64,000 bases of DNA from Diphasiastrum complanatum (taxonomy: Eukaryota > Streptophyta > Lycopodiopsida > Lycopodiales > Lycopodiaceae), in the NCBI GenBank assembly GCA_029204225.1, contig CM055102.1, positions 13,603,838 through 13,667,837 on the forward strand. The letters are read 5' to 3'. The notes beneath the pieces were generated by a model, which ran no database searches, was not told the origin of the DNA, and saw nothing but the letters and a program-made list of their open reading frames with translations. Made by a program: the position numbers and the translations under genes. Every line of letters begins with the position of its first letter. Positions within the stretch are counted from its first letter, which is position 1. Below, one piece after another: positions 1-13,571 of this stretch.

Positions 1-1100
1 CAAATTTTTTTCCCACAACTCAAATTGTGCTCAGTCTGTGGAGCTTGTGCAAAATCAGACCTAGATGATTGCTCAACTCAAGTCTTCTCAACCATATCGA
101 CATCATATCATTCTTCTAGAGTACTAGCAGACTCTCCAAGCTCTTCTGTACTTACTACATTAGGTGGGGGTTGAGGTTCCTTAAACTCAAGGAATCACTC
201 TTTCTTTGAGATTTACTTACTGCAATTAGTTGATCATGCAGTATAAACAGTATTGGCACTAAAGGGCTAGAAAACATATATGTTATACCTGTTTATTAGC
301 GGTTGTAGCTCCTAATAGGGAGAAGCCATACCATGTGCCTATAATCTAATTCTGTAACTTATGTTAACTACTGGGAGGTCAAAAAGGTCACTAAAATGAC
401 TAAGCCCCAACATGTAGTGGCCCAACATACTGCATTTTCACAGAATGATAGCCAATTGTCAGAAACTTTGCCCAGTACAAAGATCATAGCCGCAGAATTA
501 CAAGGGTTACATAGTTTCGGCTTTTACCTCATCATATACAAAACAAGTCTCTAGATTCTATGCTCAAGAGATGAAATAGCACATGAATATATCTCAAACG
601 TTGCACATGATCTTAATAATTCTAGTACAAAAACTAATTCGCTATTGTAACCAGAATTAAGGGTGGTTTCAGATTTGGGAGCCCTTTTAAGTCCCTTTTA
701 TGCAATGATAGGCTGCCATTGGTCCAGATTTAAAAGAAGGCCTTACCCTCTTTCATATTCAGCTTGAGTTGCATGAGGTGGCAAGGACCCTTTGCGATGT
801 AGGGGCAACTCAACTCCAATTGTAGAATCAAAACTGTTGCTTTCAAATTGGACCAATCAATCGAAGGAGAGATGAAAGGAGGAGAACATAGATGGCCAAT
901 GCAGGAGTAGGAAATTCAGCATGAAAGGGTGATGTACATAAATCTTAGTAAGTACTAATTTTTTGGCCTCTAATTCATGACAACCATTGCTCCCACTCAG
1001 TTGCCCTTTGCCAAAGTTTGAAACCACTCTAAGATGGGAGCTTACCAAAGAGCTACTTCGTAGATTACAATGGAGGTCTCTTGGAGTGCTTTCTAGATTC
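1..1100. other. No recognisable gene
   Basis: AT-rich sequence with only short, composition-driven open frames on either strand. I see no protein family, splice-linked exon series, tandem repeat or terminal repeat in it. Confidence 0.5.
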
Positions 1101-1114
1101 CTGGATCTCTTGGA

Positions 1115-1470
1115 GTGTGTTTTGGACTCCGGTTTGATTCCATAAAAAGTGAAAAACGAGTATCCAAAGCAAGAGAATATGAGCTTTTTTTAAAGCCTAA
1201 AAATCTTTGTATTGTGGAAGGGCATGCCATCACAGGAGCCTTTCCAACACCACAGGGAAGACTCCTGCTTGCTTGTATTCTTTCTTCTACTTTTCCCGTC
1301 TCTTGTGGCATTTGACAGGGATATCCACTCTCTCCTTATTTGTTCGCCATTGCTACTAAACCTCTCACTTTTTGCCTCTTGATTCTCAACTCCTCTCTTG
1401 CCTTTTGCCCCTTCATTTTTCATGACATTTTGGTGGGCTTTCAACTTTACACTGACTTCACCGCATGAAC
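1115..1470 (+). pseudogene. LINE reverse-transcriptase fragment
   Basis: The + frame around 1300-1370 reads GI*QGYPLSPYLFAIAT. This matches the RT motif usually written RGIRQGxPLSPYLF in plant L1-type LINEs, with the R of RQG replaced by a stop. The following residues (KPLTFCLL) fit the helix after that motif. Upstream and downstream frames are broken, and neither an endonuclease domain nor a poly(A) tail is visible. It is a short dead fragment. The identification rests on one motif of about 18 residues. Confidence 0.6.
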
Positions 1471-1692
1471 GTTGTTAGAAAGCAAATCCTCGTATCTTAC
1501 TGACACGGCCAGTTTGGCCACGACCAACTTCTCCACGTGACATGTGTCCCCAGGTGCCCCCATGATGCTGCCCGCCACCCTGCCCGAGTGACATTAAACG
1601 GTTGCTTGCCACGTGATTGATGGGTTTATCCCATAATACTTTTCCCGAATAGGTCCACCGTGCATATATACTCAAAATGTCAAAAGGCTCTC

Positions 1693-1721
1693 ATGTGTGT
1701 GTGTGTGTGTGTGTGTGTGTG
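1693..1721. repeat. (TG)n microsatellite
   Basis: About 14 uninterrupted TG units directly abutting a GC-rich block. Confidence 0.95.
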
Positions 1722-2030
1722 CCCTTGCGTCGCGCCCCCCTCCGCTCCGGCGCCTTGGTGGCAAGTGGTCCCGGTGCCAACGGGACCACCTGGCCCTGGC
1801 GCCAAGTGGTCCCGGCTCCCAGCGTCGCGGCTCGCGTGATAGGGTGGCGCCGGGACAGTGGGTCCCGGCGCCCGGTTTCCAGGCGCTCGCCCGACACTAA
1901 CGATTTTGCGGCAACACTGGGGTCTCGGGTTGCATGGATTCTTGTCCCCTGCCCGGAGTCCACGTGTTGATTTACGACTGGCACGGGGCCAAAGCTGTCC
2001 CCGTGCCAATAAGCGACAATGGAAAGCAAA
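1722..2030. other. GC-rich island with repeated GGTCCCGG words
   Basis: About 300 bp of very GC-rich DNA with abrupt edges inside AT-rich surroundings. The word GGTCCCGG recurs (GGTCCCGGTGCC, GGTCCCGGCTCC, GGTCCCGGCGCC), together with its complement in ACGGGACCACC and GCGCCGGGAC. A hairpin with a 9 bp stem (GGCACGGGG / CCCCGTGCC) lies at about 1979-2008. Open frames cross it on both strands but look composition-driven. It could be the terminal word array of an unidentified DNA transposon. No target duplication was found. Confidence 0.5.
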
Positions 2031-3365
2031 TTAGCCCATAAGGCCTTAGGGTTTTAATATTGCTACCCAAGGCACTAACTAATCAACTATTATGGAAGCC
2101 AAGTAAACATGGGTTGTAAAGGTGCATCTCACAAGACCATAAAAAATGAGGTGCATCACATACATTCAGAAAAATCCCATAACCATCTATCGACGACCCA
2201 AATCAAAGCAACTAGGTAGGTTATATATATTAAGATGTCATTAGCTCATGACCAATGTACCATTCATCAAGCTCCACCAAACCCAAAGCACATGTACTAC
2301 AAATAGTCAAATAGCTAGAAACACAAACAAGGTGCAAACAACATACTTTGAAAACCTGACAAGCAAGATTAAAGGGAGGCCACTAAATGAAAGACCAAAA
2401 TGTAATCAAAAGTAATTGGACAAGCTACAAGTAGCATGAAAACATATAACCATCAAAGGAGAATGAGTTTTACTTCTTTGAAATGCATGAATAAGATCGA
2501 CGAAAACAATCAAATAAAATAAAACAAGAGAAAACAAGCACCACTTGCTTAAGAAATACTAGCATCACACCAAAAAGATCAGTTACCACAATTTCTTACA
2601 CCAGACGTAGAGAGTGAAATTTGCATATGTTGCCAATGTTTCAAGTTTATAAAAGCAAAGACAGAGATCTATGCCCCTTCTATAATAATCAGTTGCAGGT
2701 AACTATAGTGGAATGAGAAACTCTTAAATTTTCATAAGATAGTGCACAAATTTATGCATCTTGTATCATAACCAACCATAAGCCTTCTCTAAGCACCAAG
2801 AGTGCAAGTGTCGCTTTCATTCAACAAAAATTCCATAATCAAATGCATAGGCTTGCATTCTATGTAGAAAATATTTACTATCTTCGTCATGTCAATGGCA
2901 AAAGCCATGCTTTTGGGCTTGTCACTTATCGATGGGCCAAGCTACCAACCCTGAAGACACCTTTGAGCATTAGCTTTAATGCATATTATCTCATGGCAAT
3001 GCACTTAACAAGTTGGACAGTCCCATGCAACTGTTCTCATGAAGCAAAGGGGATCCATAAGAATGTGAATCCCTAAGGCGCTAGCAAACACAAAAATGAT
3101 ACTATCAACACACCATATGAATACCTTTTGCCCAAATAGCTAGGAGTTTAGAAAACAATGTGGGCTTTTTTTCCCCCCTCCAAATTAATACATGCAAAGT
3201 CTGACCATGTACTTATAAACAAAGTCAAATTCAAAGCCCTAGTCAATAATAGGTGCTTCAACCACCATTATCCACCCACACCAAGTTTTATCTACAAATA
3301 ATATGATAGTTATGAAGAATAGCAACTACTAACCACCATGTTGATGCCACAATTTTATATATTTC
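2031..3365. other. No recognisable gene
   Basis: AT-rich, with many stops in every frame. The longest open frame (2843-3076, 77 codons) resembles nothing I recognise and has no splice context. Confidence 0.5.
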
Positions 3366-3368
3366 ACA

Positions 3369-3446
3369 TTAACTCTTTCTTTAAAAGTAATTGTAACTAT
3401 ATAAATGTTAACTCTTTCTTCAAAAGTAATTGTAACTATATAAATA
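3369..3446. repeat. 39 bp tandem duplication
   Basis: Two adjacent copies (3369-3407 and 3408-3446), each starting TTAACTCTTTCTT and ending near TATATAAAT, nearly identical. Confidence 0.85.
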
Positions 3447-3793
3447 TTAAATTCAATTCAAATAGGTAAGTGTGATATATTTAAATGATTGGTAGTTTCA
3501 ATGCCTATCAACCATAAGTTGAATATATAAATCAAAGTAATAGCTTAGAGTCTTGGCATATACTTAGTATATAGATTTTGACATATTCGAGTAAGCTTAT
3601 TGATACTACCACCAAAGAAAACCTTACAGTATTTTTTATATAAATAACGTATGTATCCCCTCTTTACCATTAGTTGTGATGTCTACATGTATGAAAGAAG
3701 GTCTTTTTCGTTTTTCTTCTCTTCAAGGTGAGAAATGTAGACGTTTACCATTACATGGGAGTAGTGTGTGTATCCACATCATAACATGAATAA

Positions 3794-4879
<1,086 letters not shown>

Positions 4880-4880
<1 letters not shown>

Positions 4881-6250
4881 TAATCCACATCAATTGATCT
4901 TCTAGAACAACAACTTGAAGAAGAAAAAGATCAATTTATGGAGAATGATAGCCTCTCATTGACATGCATGCCTAGCTACTCTAATCCAATTGTCAATTAG
5001 TGTTAGAAACAAGTTTAATAAAAGTCAAAGGCTTTTTCTCACTCTCTTATGATGCATGCTCCAATTCTTGCTTTTTAATTTAAGTTGCACTATAAGATCT
5101 CAAGCAAGAACATCCAAGATAGAAGTCGAAATATAAATGTCACATCAATATCCAAAGCTCATATGCTAGTGCATCCAAGAAAGTAGAATATGTCATTGGC
5201 AAGACCCAACTCCATTCAACAAAGTGAGAGGAGAACTTACACTTTCACAATTAATGATATAGTATTAGAAAAAAAAAGGTTTTTGTACTATATTAGTAAG
5301 ATTGAATCATTCTTATGTGGAACCATATCAATTCACTAGAATATAAAACGTTTTCAGTCAAGCTTCACCTATGCATTTTTTATCTTTAATTCTTGAAATC
5401 AAAGCCACGAATCTCCTATTTACACTCATTATAGAGTTTTGCAATTTTATTTCGTTGGCTATACAATGTTAACTACACAAATATATGAAATGTTGGAAAG
5501 TTATGACATATTTATGTCTCTTGTAAGGGCACACTTTAAATAACCCCTTCTACATTTTTAATAGTTTCCTCAATATTTGATCTTCTAGCTAGATCGTTCT
5601 AAGCAAAATGAAACTAATGCATGGAGAATGACAACTTCCTGTTAACATGTATCCCTACCCACTCTAATGCAATGGTTGATCTTGCTTGAATGTGTGCTTA
5701 AAATAAGTCAAAGGCTTTTCTTCTCCCCACTCTCTTATAATGTGTGCTCCAACTCTTGTTTTTTAGCTTAGGACGAATAGTGTGATCTTAAGTGGAAGCA
5801 ATAATATAAACATCGCCTTAGTATTTAAAGCTCATGCTAGTGCAACAAAGAAAGTAGAATATGCCATTTGCAATACCGACACCTTTCACATCAAAAAGGT
5901 GAGAGGAGAACTCACACTTTCACAATTGATGGATATAAGAATGGGAAAAGAAGCATTTCCATGCTTTAATAACAACAATGAATCTTTTTGATGTGGAACG
6001 ATATCATTGAGCTAGAATATAACTTTTTTAGTCAAGCTTTGAAAATGCCTTCTTTTTGTTCCGTCTTTTTACTTGATCATGAAAATGGAAATACAAATAT
6101 TCAATAGATATGGGATATTTGCAATTACAAATATTACATAGATATGTGATATTTCCAATTTCAAATATTGCATAAATATGGGGTAATTGTTAGTTATAGA
6201 GTGCTCACAACTTCCAAATATGAAATTTTGGAATTCTATAGGATATGCAT
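4880..6250. repeat. Diverged tandem duplication, unit about 685 bp
   Basis: The sequence from about 4880 to 5560 is repeated at about 5575-6250 in the same orientation. Matching landmarks in order are TTGATCTTCTAG, AAGTCAAAGGCTTTT, ACTCTCTTAT, AAAGTAGAATATG, GTGAGAGGAGAAC, ACACTTTCACAATT and CTAGAATATAA. The copies differ at many sites and by short indels, so the duplication is old. No coding capacity is shared between them. Confidence 0.75.
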
Positions 6251-6261
6251 ATCTCTTATAA

Positions 6262-6980
6262 GAGCCTATATGATAAAGCCATAGTAATGTTTTTCTTGTA
6301 TTGTGCTCATGTGTGTGGTTGATTGGAGTTGAACTTGCGACCTCAAGTAAAGGAAAAAGTTCCTCACAAGACTAGCACATATTATGATTCTTATTATAAT
6401 GACCAAAACTGTTGATGTTAAGTATTGAGTTGCAATATCAATGTTCATTTTTTTTTTTGAGCCTATTTGTACAATGAGAATGGTAATTTAAAACTGGTGT
6501 GTAAGCAAAATGCTAGACTGTAAATTCTCTTTGGCTGCATTGGCTACAAAACCAAGAGTTGTCTTCTTTCTTTTTCTTTTGATACATTGGGAAAAGTCAT
6601 GTTTGGAATATTTCTTACTCTATACAGGCCTTAGAACAAATTTGACACACACCTACTCATTGTTTTGATGTTGCTTTCACAAGTGCTATCAAGCATTGTA
6701 TAGTGATAAAAAGGCTCCTCTCCAAGTTATCTACAATTATTTATGAGATATTCCCACTCATGACATCCTCTGAAATGTCCAATCTCATGCCCCAGATGAT
6801 ATTCAACATGCTCTTAATATCTTTGTTGTCGATAGACTTATATCAAGTAGATTGGGACGCTTTTAATCTAGATTGGTTCTCCTTAGCCAACTCGATGTTA
6901 TAGATTCTTCACTTTTCACTTTTGTAATAGAGGATTTTGTCAAGCTTATTTATAAAAGCATTAAGATCTTTCAGTTGTAC
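6262..6980. other. No recognisable gene
   Basis: AT-rich; no domain seen. On the minus strand around 6330-6350 the string AGTTCAACTCC weakly resembles a Pol III B box, but no A box pairs with it. Confidence 0.4.
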
Positions 6981-6984
6981 AATT

Positions 6985-7331
6985 TTGTTCTCTAACTATG
7001 CTTAATCTACGCTATGAAAATCGTAGCAAATATGAGACCTATTAATATCCCTTCCTATATGCAACAAATCATTGAGTATGGACAATCTTCTTTTGTATCA
7101 AGAAAGACATGTAATTGATAATGTCCTCAATATCTAGTGTGCCATGAATCTTATATAACCTCTCAACACATCCTTAGATTTGTGAACATCAGACTAGATG
7201 TGGAAAAGGCTTTTGATCAAGTCTCTTGGAATTATCTCTTTGTAGTTTTGTTGTCTCAAGTTGTGGGCTTCCCTCTACATCCAATCATGTTGGATTATTC
7301 TCCTTCTTACCAATCGACTAATCGGTCTTAA
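6985..7331 (+). pseudogene. LINE reverse-transcriptase fragment (palm)
   Basis: Two blocks typical of plant L1-type LINE RT occur in order. The first, near 7075-7110, reads IIEYGQSSFVSRKT, like the family's IIxxxQSAFVxGRxI. The second, near 7195-7245, reads LDVEKAFDQVSWNYLF, which is motif A (LDxxKAYDxVxWxFL) with its catalytic Asp. Stops and frame changes separate them. The fragment ends before the YxDD motif, and no 5' or 3' end of a LINE is visible. It may or may not belong with the fragment near 1.3 kb. Confidence 0.75.
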
Positions 7332-8535
7332 TCTTCATCCATTGTTTATCCAGTTTTGCGGATTTTCCCGTGTTTTTCCACAGTCGTAGAATTACAAGTG
7401 TTTTTACATAGTCTGCAGAATTACACAGAGTTTACAACAGTGTCTCCTTTTTCGCCTGTCAGGAATCCCATTGAAAAATGCAGTATCTCCTTTTTCGCAT
7501 TTTTCGCCTGACAGAAATCTCGTGTAAAATCATTGTGTCGCATTTTTCGCTTTTTCCAAAGAGCCTCAAATGTTAAGGAAATGACTCTGGGAAAGTGTGG
7601 GGAAACCCTAAATGAGATTTAAGGGCACCTTCATCTTTTTTGCCTTTTTCGCAAAAAACCCGACAGTGTCGCCTGTGGCTGTTTTAGTTATTTTTTGCAG
7701 AGCTACAGTTTTGGTTCATTTATGCAGACAGAACGTTTACGACCAACTTCACCGCTTATCAGCAATCAATGACAAGGACCGGGTGGATGCCAGCGGATCA
7801 CCAGCCAACTGGCGATCACAATTGACGTTCTGTTTTCTAGCAAATTTATGGTAAAACTTACATTGAGCACTTTATTGTTGAGCCGTTCAATATAATTCTG
7901 AACCTTGAAAATGTTATTTGAGGCAGGTTAACCTCAGGCTTATCATACTAATTGACATTAGTGAGCATTTTAGTCAATTGTTTGTGAACATGACATGCAC
8001 AGTTTATTCACAAATGTGCATCTTTCTAAGGGAATTGTAGGGACTACAAGTATTAGTGTCTTTAGATTTACACTCCAATGATATGGACATTATAGTCATA
8101 AATAAATTAAAGGATCACAATTTTAGGACTAGGATTTTGGATATAATAGACCTATCTATTATATATGGATCCCGTACCATTTGAGACATAGAATGTGTGA
8201 CAAATAGATACTACTTCAAAGAGCCATAAACAACAAATTATTGCTACTCATGACATGCTCTTTAGATAAAAATGTAATTCACTCCATTAGGAGTAAATAT
8301 TAGAAGGGGACAAGTGTAAAAAAGTGTTTGTGAGTAAGCAAATTAAAGTCCATGGTGGTAGTAATAACATGCAGTATCCACTTGAGCAAAAATTATCATC
8401 ATATCCTATAGCGATATAATGAAAGAAAAAGAAAGTCATAGAAAGAAAATTTCTTGTTACATATAACAACCAAAGTTGGCTTCAATCATATCAAGTTCAA
8501 ATCACAACCCTCGAAAAAGAGAAGATAGCAAGCAT
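7332..8535. other. No recognisable gene; possible LTR debris
   Basis: Phrases such as CAGTGTC and CGCCTGTCAG at 7450-7520 loosely resemble the copia-1 LTR in the opposite orientation. The match is too weak to delimit. The rest is featureless AT-rich DNA. Confidence 0.35.
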
Positions 8536-8974
8536 TACACTACAACACCCGCCGTGATTTGCGACGCAAATCGCGAGTTTAATTTTTTTTTTGTTCGTCG
8601 CGGGCGTCGCAAAACATGTCGCAATAGGGTCGTTGGAATACGACATCGATAAAAGACATCCTAATCTGATAGTCATTGCTTGCCGACCTCCCCAGAACTG
8701 AGTCGAGAAATCGAATGTCGGGAGTAACATGCACGTCAGGTTTTGACGTCCAACGTGGACGTCGGAGTCCGACGCCCCCCCTAGATGTCATATTCCGACG
8801 TCCAGGACCTACGTGGCATATCCGACGTGGAAGTCGAAATCCGACATCTATAAAGCATGTAGGAATCTAATGTTTGTTCTACAAAAAAGTTACAGAAACT
8901 TCCCAAAAAACGTCCGAAGTGTGTTGAGGTCCATCTGACGTGTAAATGGACGTCGGATTTTGATGTCCAAAAGG

Positions 8975-10152
8975 TATTGGATTTTAATCTAACTCTTACT
9001 CATCCCAGCAGCCCTCCTTCCTTATCTAGATTTTACTCTCTCAAATGTAACCTACAGAAAATGAAATATTTTTTGAACTAATTATCGCTACAACCTGGTT
9101 TTTACTCACATATTTCCCACAGCCGAAAAATGTAAAAAATCTGACACTATGTTTTGACACTGAGTTTTCTGACAGGCGACACTGCAAGTTTTACACGGGT
9201 TTGTACACAGACAAAAATTGCTTGCATGCAGTTTTCAGCAAGCGAAAAAGACGACACTTTCCCTACAATAGGCCGAAGTTGTCCTACAGACAAGAGCGAT
9301 GTCCTACAAATGCCGAACGTGTCTTACAAATCCTGAAGGTTGCCCTCAGGTAAAGGCAACGACCAAAAGGCCAAGTAGTGTTGCATTTCCAATCTGCAGA
9401 AATATATGGATTTTTGTTGTCAGTCCAAAAAGCCTTCACGCTGCATCAACGAACTGATCCACTGATCAGATTAACAGTTGTTATCAATCTTGTAATTGTA
9501 AGTTAAGTTAGTACAAGATTTTTCAGCTGATATGTATATACACATGTAATTGAGCAATTGCATGAATAAGAAGACATGATACGTAAGGTCAAATAGCGGA
9601 GAACGCTTTTTATCAGTAGTTGACTCCTCAGAGTTAGTGATTATAGAGAAAGAGAGAAAATTATTTTAGAACCTTAGCAATTGTCTTGAATCTGTTGGTA
9701 GGATCACGCGCTTATCAGCGCAATTGTATTGTGGTTTGCTGATCGTTGTATTTACAACTTCAATATACAGATTCGCTATTGTTCTACACCTTTGCATTCT
9801 TGTTGAATGATAACTCTCACTCCTCTCACACAAACGCTATCAAGAAGAGAATTGTATGGCTATCTCTGACGCTTGAATTAATTCTACATTCTCTTCATAT
9901 CAGGTTATCAGTATTAGAGGATTGCATGGCTGTCTCAGACGCCTAGTTCCTTTTGCAATCTCTCTTTCACGACAGTCTATGACTCGTACACTGATAATCT
10001 GATTCCACACAAAAAGAACTGCTCGTAACTCCATTTGCGAAGTAATCCACGATCTTGGTTATAACAATTTCCTTGTTTTTCTTCCAATAGAAGTGGTATC
10101 AGAGCTGATATCTAATTCTGCCCATAGAGTGATATCAATGTCTGCTCCCACA
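8975..10152 (+). repeat. 5' LTR of copia-1
   Basis: Aligns with 12545-13571. The usual 5' TG is mutated to TA here (TATTGGATT against TGTTGGAATC in the other LTR). It ends in CA just before the primer-binding site. It carries about 155 bp (roughly 9548-9704) missing from the 3' LTR. Confidence 0.88.
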
Positions 10153-10260
10153 GAAGTGGTATCAAAGCCTAGGTTCATTGGATTACTAGAGTCTAGGATT
10201 TATTCTAACTATATAGAGTTGTTCTTTATGTTTGTGTTTCATCTCTGCTACTCGATCGCT

Positions 10261-11030
10261 ATGGAAGGTTCAACCTCAGTCAAGAAAGAGCTATGGGAGT
10301 ATGTAAATGGCTCAATACCCAAGTCAGTAGAACCCGAATTGCTTCCAGCATGGGAAGCAAAGGATGGCAAAGCACTTGCCATTGTATTCTTGAATCTGAA
10401 GGACACTTAGATTGCTCACGTGTCAAACAACACCACCTCCAAAGAAGCGTGGGATATCCTTACAAGCATCTATGAGACCTCAGATGTGTCCACTCGTCTC
10501 TTCTTGAGGAAGAAGATGCTGATACTCAGAATGAGTGAAGGCACCTTAGTAAGCGATCATCTGAATGAGTTCAAACAGTTGCTAAACCAACTGGCTACAA
10601 TAGGATCACCTATATCAGAAGAAGACTCTACCATGTCTCTTCTTGCCAGTCTTCCATCCTCCAATGACAATTTAGTGTTGCTTCTTAACAACACTCTTGC
10701 ATTGTCTCTACAAAAATTGACAGCAAGTCTGTTGTAGGAAGAAGTAAGGAGAAAAAGCTTGTCCACGTCAACAAGTACCAAATCCATGGCACTCTACTCA
10801 ACCAGGCAACAGTCCAAGAAGAAGAAAGGTTTCAAGGACAAGAAGACAAAGGCAGAACAGCCAGCAACATCGCAACCATAACAACAACAGCACAGCCATT
10901 CATTGTCCAAGACCAGGCTATTTTGCAGGTATTGCAAAAGAAGCAACCATGATATCAAGGACTGTCGCGTCCTCAAGCATAATGAAGCCAGAAAGAAGAT
11001 GTAGCAGAAGCAACAAGGCAACTCTGACAC
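10261..11030 (+). pseudogene. copia-1 gag
   Basis: Starts MEGSTSVKKELWEYVNGS and continues through a retrotransposon gag core (about 10410-10735) containing NNTTSKEAWDILTSIYE and the LRMSEG..VSDHLNEFK block. It then reaches one CCHC zinc knuckle, CRYCKRSNHDIKDC, near 10925-10970. At least four in-frame stops interrupt it. Gag forms the virus-like particle and its knuckle binds element RNA. No product of full length is possible. Confidence 0.88.
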
Positions 11031-11040
11031 GATCAGAGGT

Positions 11041-12230
11041 TTGCAAGAAGATGAGATAGCGCTGATGGTACAAGATCAACCCAGTAGAGAGGCCCATCAA
11101 TGGTATCTCGATTCAGGTGCCTCTCAGCACATGACGCCATGCAAAGACCTCTTCTCTACACTCATAGCTACAGAATCAAAGTACATATTCTTTGGTGACT
11201 CCAGTTCACATCAAGTCGAAGGCCAAGGCTCTATTCGACTACAATTCTCTGATGGCATCACTAGGCAGCTTAATGGTGTACTTTATGTACCCAGATTAAC
11301 AAAGAACTTATTGTCTACAATCAAGATCACTGATCAAGGCTATAGAGCCTTGTTTACTACTAGGTGATGTACTATTTTAGATTAGAATTCAAAGAAAATT
11401 CTCTCTACTTATAGAGAAGGAAATTTGTACATACTGAGTCACGATATTGCACTTTCTGTGAGTTGTTCATATGCTAATTTATGGCATCAGAGATTAGGAC
11501 ATCTAGACATGCGTTCAATATTGTATATGCATCATAACAAAATGGTCAAGGACATGAGTATAAATGTTGTTACTACAGCTAATCAATTTGTCTGTGAAAG
11601 TTGCTTACTAGGCAAACAACCTAGAACCAGATTTGCAAGACGACAAGCCAGAAGAGCCAAGTCCATTTTGTCACTGATACACAGTGACTTATGTGGTCCT
11701 ATGAGCGTACCTTCCTTGGGTAAGGCTCTATATTTTATTACATTCATTGATGACTTCTCCCGTTTTACTAGAGTAATGTTCATTAATAACAAGTCAGAAG
11801 CATTCAATTGCTTCAAAGAATTCAAGCAATATGTTGAGGATCAGACTGGTCAGAGAATCAAGGCCTTACGGTCTGATTCAGGGGGAGAGTACTTATCAAA
11901 TGAGATGAAGGACTATCTGTCTTCATGTGGTGTGCACCATCACTTTACTACAAGCTACACTCCTCAACAGATCGGAGTAGCTGATCGAAAGAACCGCACA
12001 TTGCTGGAAGCTGCACGATCCATGATAGCCAACACCCATTTACCTCAAACATTCTGGGCATAAGCAATCTCTACGGCCTGCTATTTGTAGAACTACTCCA
12101 GCACTAAAGCAGTTGATTCCAAGACACCGTTTGAAGCCTACTACGGCTACAAACCAAGCTTGAAATACCTACATGTTTTCGGATTTCTCTGCTATGCACA
12201 AGTGCCATCTGATTTGAGGAAGAAGCTATA
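11041..12230 (+). pseudogene. copia-1 protease and integrase
   Basis: The aspartic protease motif YLDSGASQHMT lies near 11105-11137. The GAG-pre-integrase zinc motif (LWHQRLGHL ... CESCLLGK) covers about 11475-11625. The integrase core has the two catalytic Asp (HSDLCGP and RSDSGGEY). The third acidic residue, normally E in GVAERKNR, is D here (GVADRKNR). Stops break the frame after the protease (about 11365) and after FWA (12061). The integrase C-terminal YGYKPSLKYLHVFGF block is present to about 12200. No RT follows. Confidence 0.9.
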
Positions 12231-12544
12231 AGTTGTAAGAACATCTTCATCGGCTACTCAATATCGCATAAAGCATATCGTGTCTATGATGTTGATTCAG
12301 GTCAGTCAGCCATGATGTTGTCTGTCTTGAAGACAAGTATCACGATTTCAAGCAAAAGAAGCCGATGCAAGAGTATGCCATAACAGCTCCACCATCCATC
12401 GTTAGGCAACGACCTATGACTGTTCAAACAAAGGAGTTTGTTCCAACAGCTCCACTTACCATCGATGGGCCCAGACTTACGATTGTTCAAGCACGTTAAA
12501 TCTCAATTGCAGATCAGATTTATAGTAGTTAGCTTAAGGGAGAG

Positions 12545-13571
12545 TGTTGGAATCTAATCTAATACTACTCATCCCAGCAGCCCTCCTTCCTTCTCTAAAT
12601 TTTACTCTCTCAAATGTAATCTGCAGAAAATGAACTATTTTTTGAACTAATTATCGCTACAACCTGGATTTTACTCGCACTTTTCCCACGACCGAAAAAT
12701 GCGGAAAACTTTACACTGAGTTTTTTGACAGGTGACACTGCAAGTTTTACACGGGTTTCTACACAGGCAAAAATAGCTTGCATGTAGTTTTCAACAGGCA
12801 AAAAAGACAACACTTGTCCTACAATAGGCCAAAGCTGTCCTACAGACAAAGGCGATGTCCTACAAACATTGAAGGTGTCTTCCAAAAGTCGAAGGTGTCT
12901 TCCAAATCCTGAAGGCTGCCCTCAAGTAAAGGCAACGACCAAAAGGCCAAGGAGTGTCACATTTCCAGTCTGCAAAAATATACAAATTTTTGCTATCAGA
13001 CCAAAAAGTCTTCACGCTCCATCAACGAATTGATCCACTGATCAGATTAATAGTTGTTATTAATCTTGTAATTGTAAAGTTAAGTTAGTACAAGATTTTT
13101 CAGCTGATATGTATATATACATGTCACACGCTTATCAGCACAATTGTATTGTGGTCTGATCGTTGTATTTACAACTTCAATATACAGATTCACTATTGTT
13201 CTACACCTTTGCATTCTTGTTGAATGATAACTCTCGCTCCTCTCACACAAACACTATTAAGAAGAGAATTGTATGGTTGTCTCTGACGCTGAATTAATTC
13301 TATATTCTCTTCATATCAGGTTATCAGTATTAGACTAGAATTTCATGGCTGTGTCAGACGCCTAATTCCTTTTGCAATTTCTCTTTCACAGTAGTCTATG
13401 ACTCCTACACTGATAATCTGATTCCACACACAAAGAACTGCTCGTAACTCTATTCGCTAAGTAATCCATGGTCCTAGTTATAACAATTTTTTTGTTTTTC
13501 TTCCAATAAAAGTGGTATCAGAGCTGATATCTAATTCCGTCCATAGAGTGATATCAGTGCGTGCTCCCACA
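12545..13571 (+). repeat. 3' LTR of copia-1
   Basis: Begins TGTTGGAATC after a purine tract and ends CCCACA, followed by the AAAGG target duplication. It lacks about 155 bp present in the 5' LTR, so the loss came after insertion or during reverse transcription. Confidence 0.9.

Larger units (their letters stand above)
8975..13571 (+). mobile_element. Ty1/copia retrotransposon, non-autonomous (copia-1)
   Basis: A bounded insertion with two LTRs (8975-10152 and 12545-13571) and a 5 bp target duplication AAAGG at 8970-8974 and 13572-13576. A primer-binding site complementary to initiator tRNA-Met (TGGTATCAAAGCC) starts at 10157. A purine tract (AAGGGAGAG) precedes the 3' LTR. The internal region codes for gag, protease and integrase. 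Reverse transcriptase and RNase H are absent: after the integrase C-terminal part (about 12230) only degenerate sequence remains. Many stops occur, so it is dead and also lacks the genes to mobilise itself. Confidence 0.92.

Noticed and set aside
1680-2029. Overlapping open frames of about 100 codons on both strands in the GC-rich island
   Set aside because: GC-rich DNA lacks stops by composition; frames run into the TG repeat and show no domain.
6266-6448. Possible minus-strand SINE (AGTTCAACTCC near 6335)
   Set aside because: Only a weak B-box-like string; no A box at the right distance and no flanking duplication.
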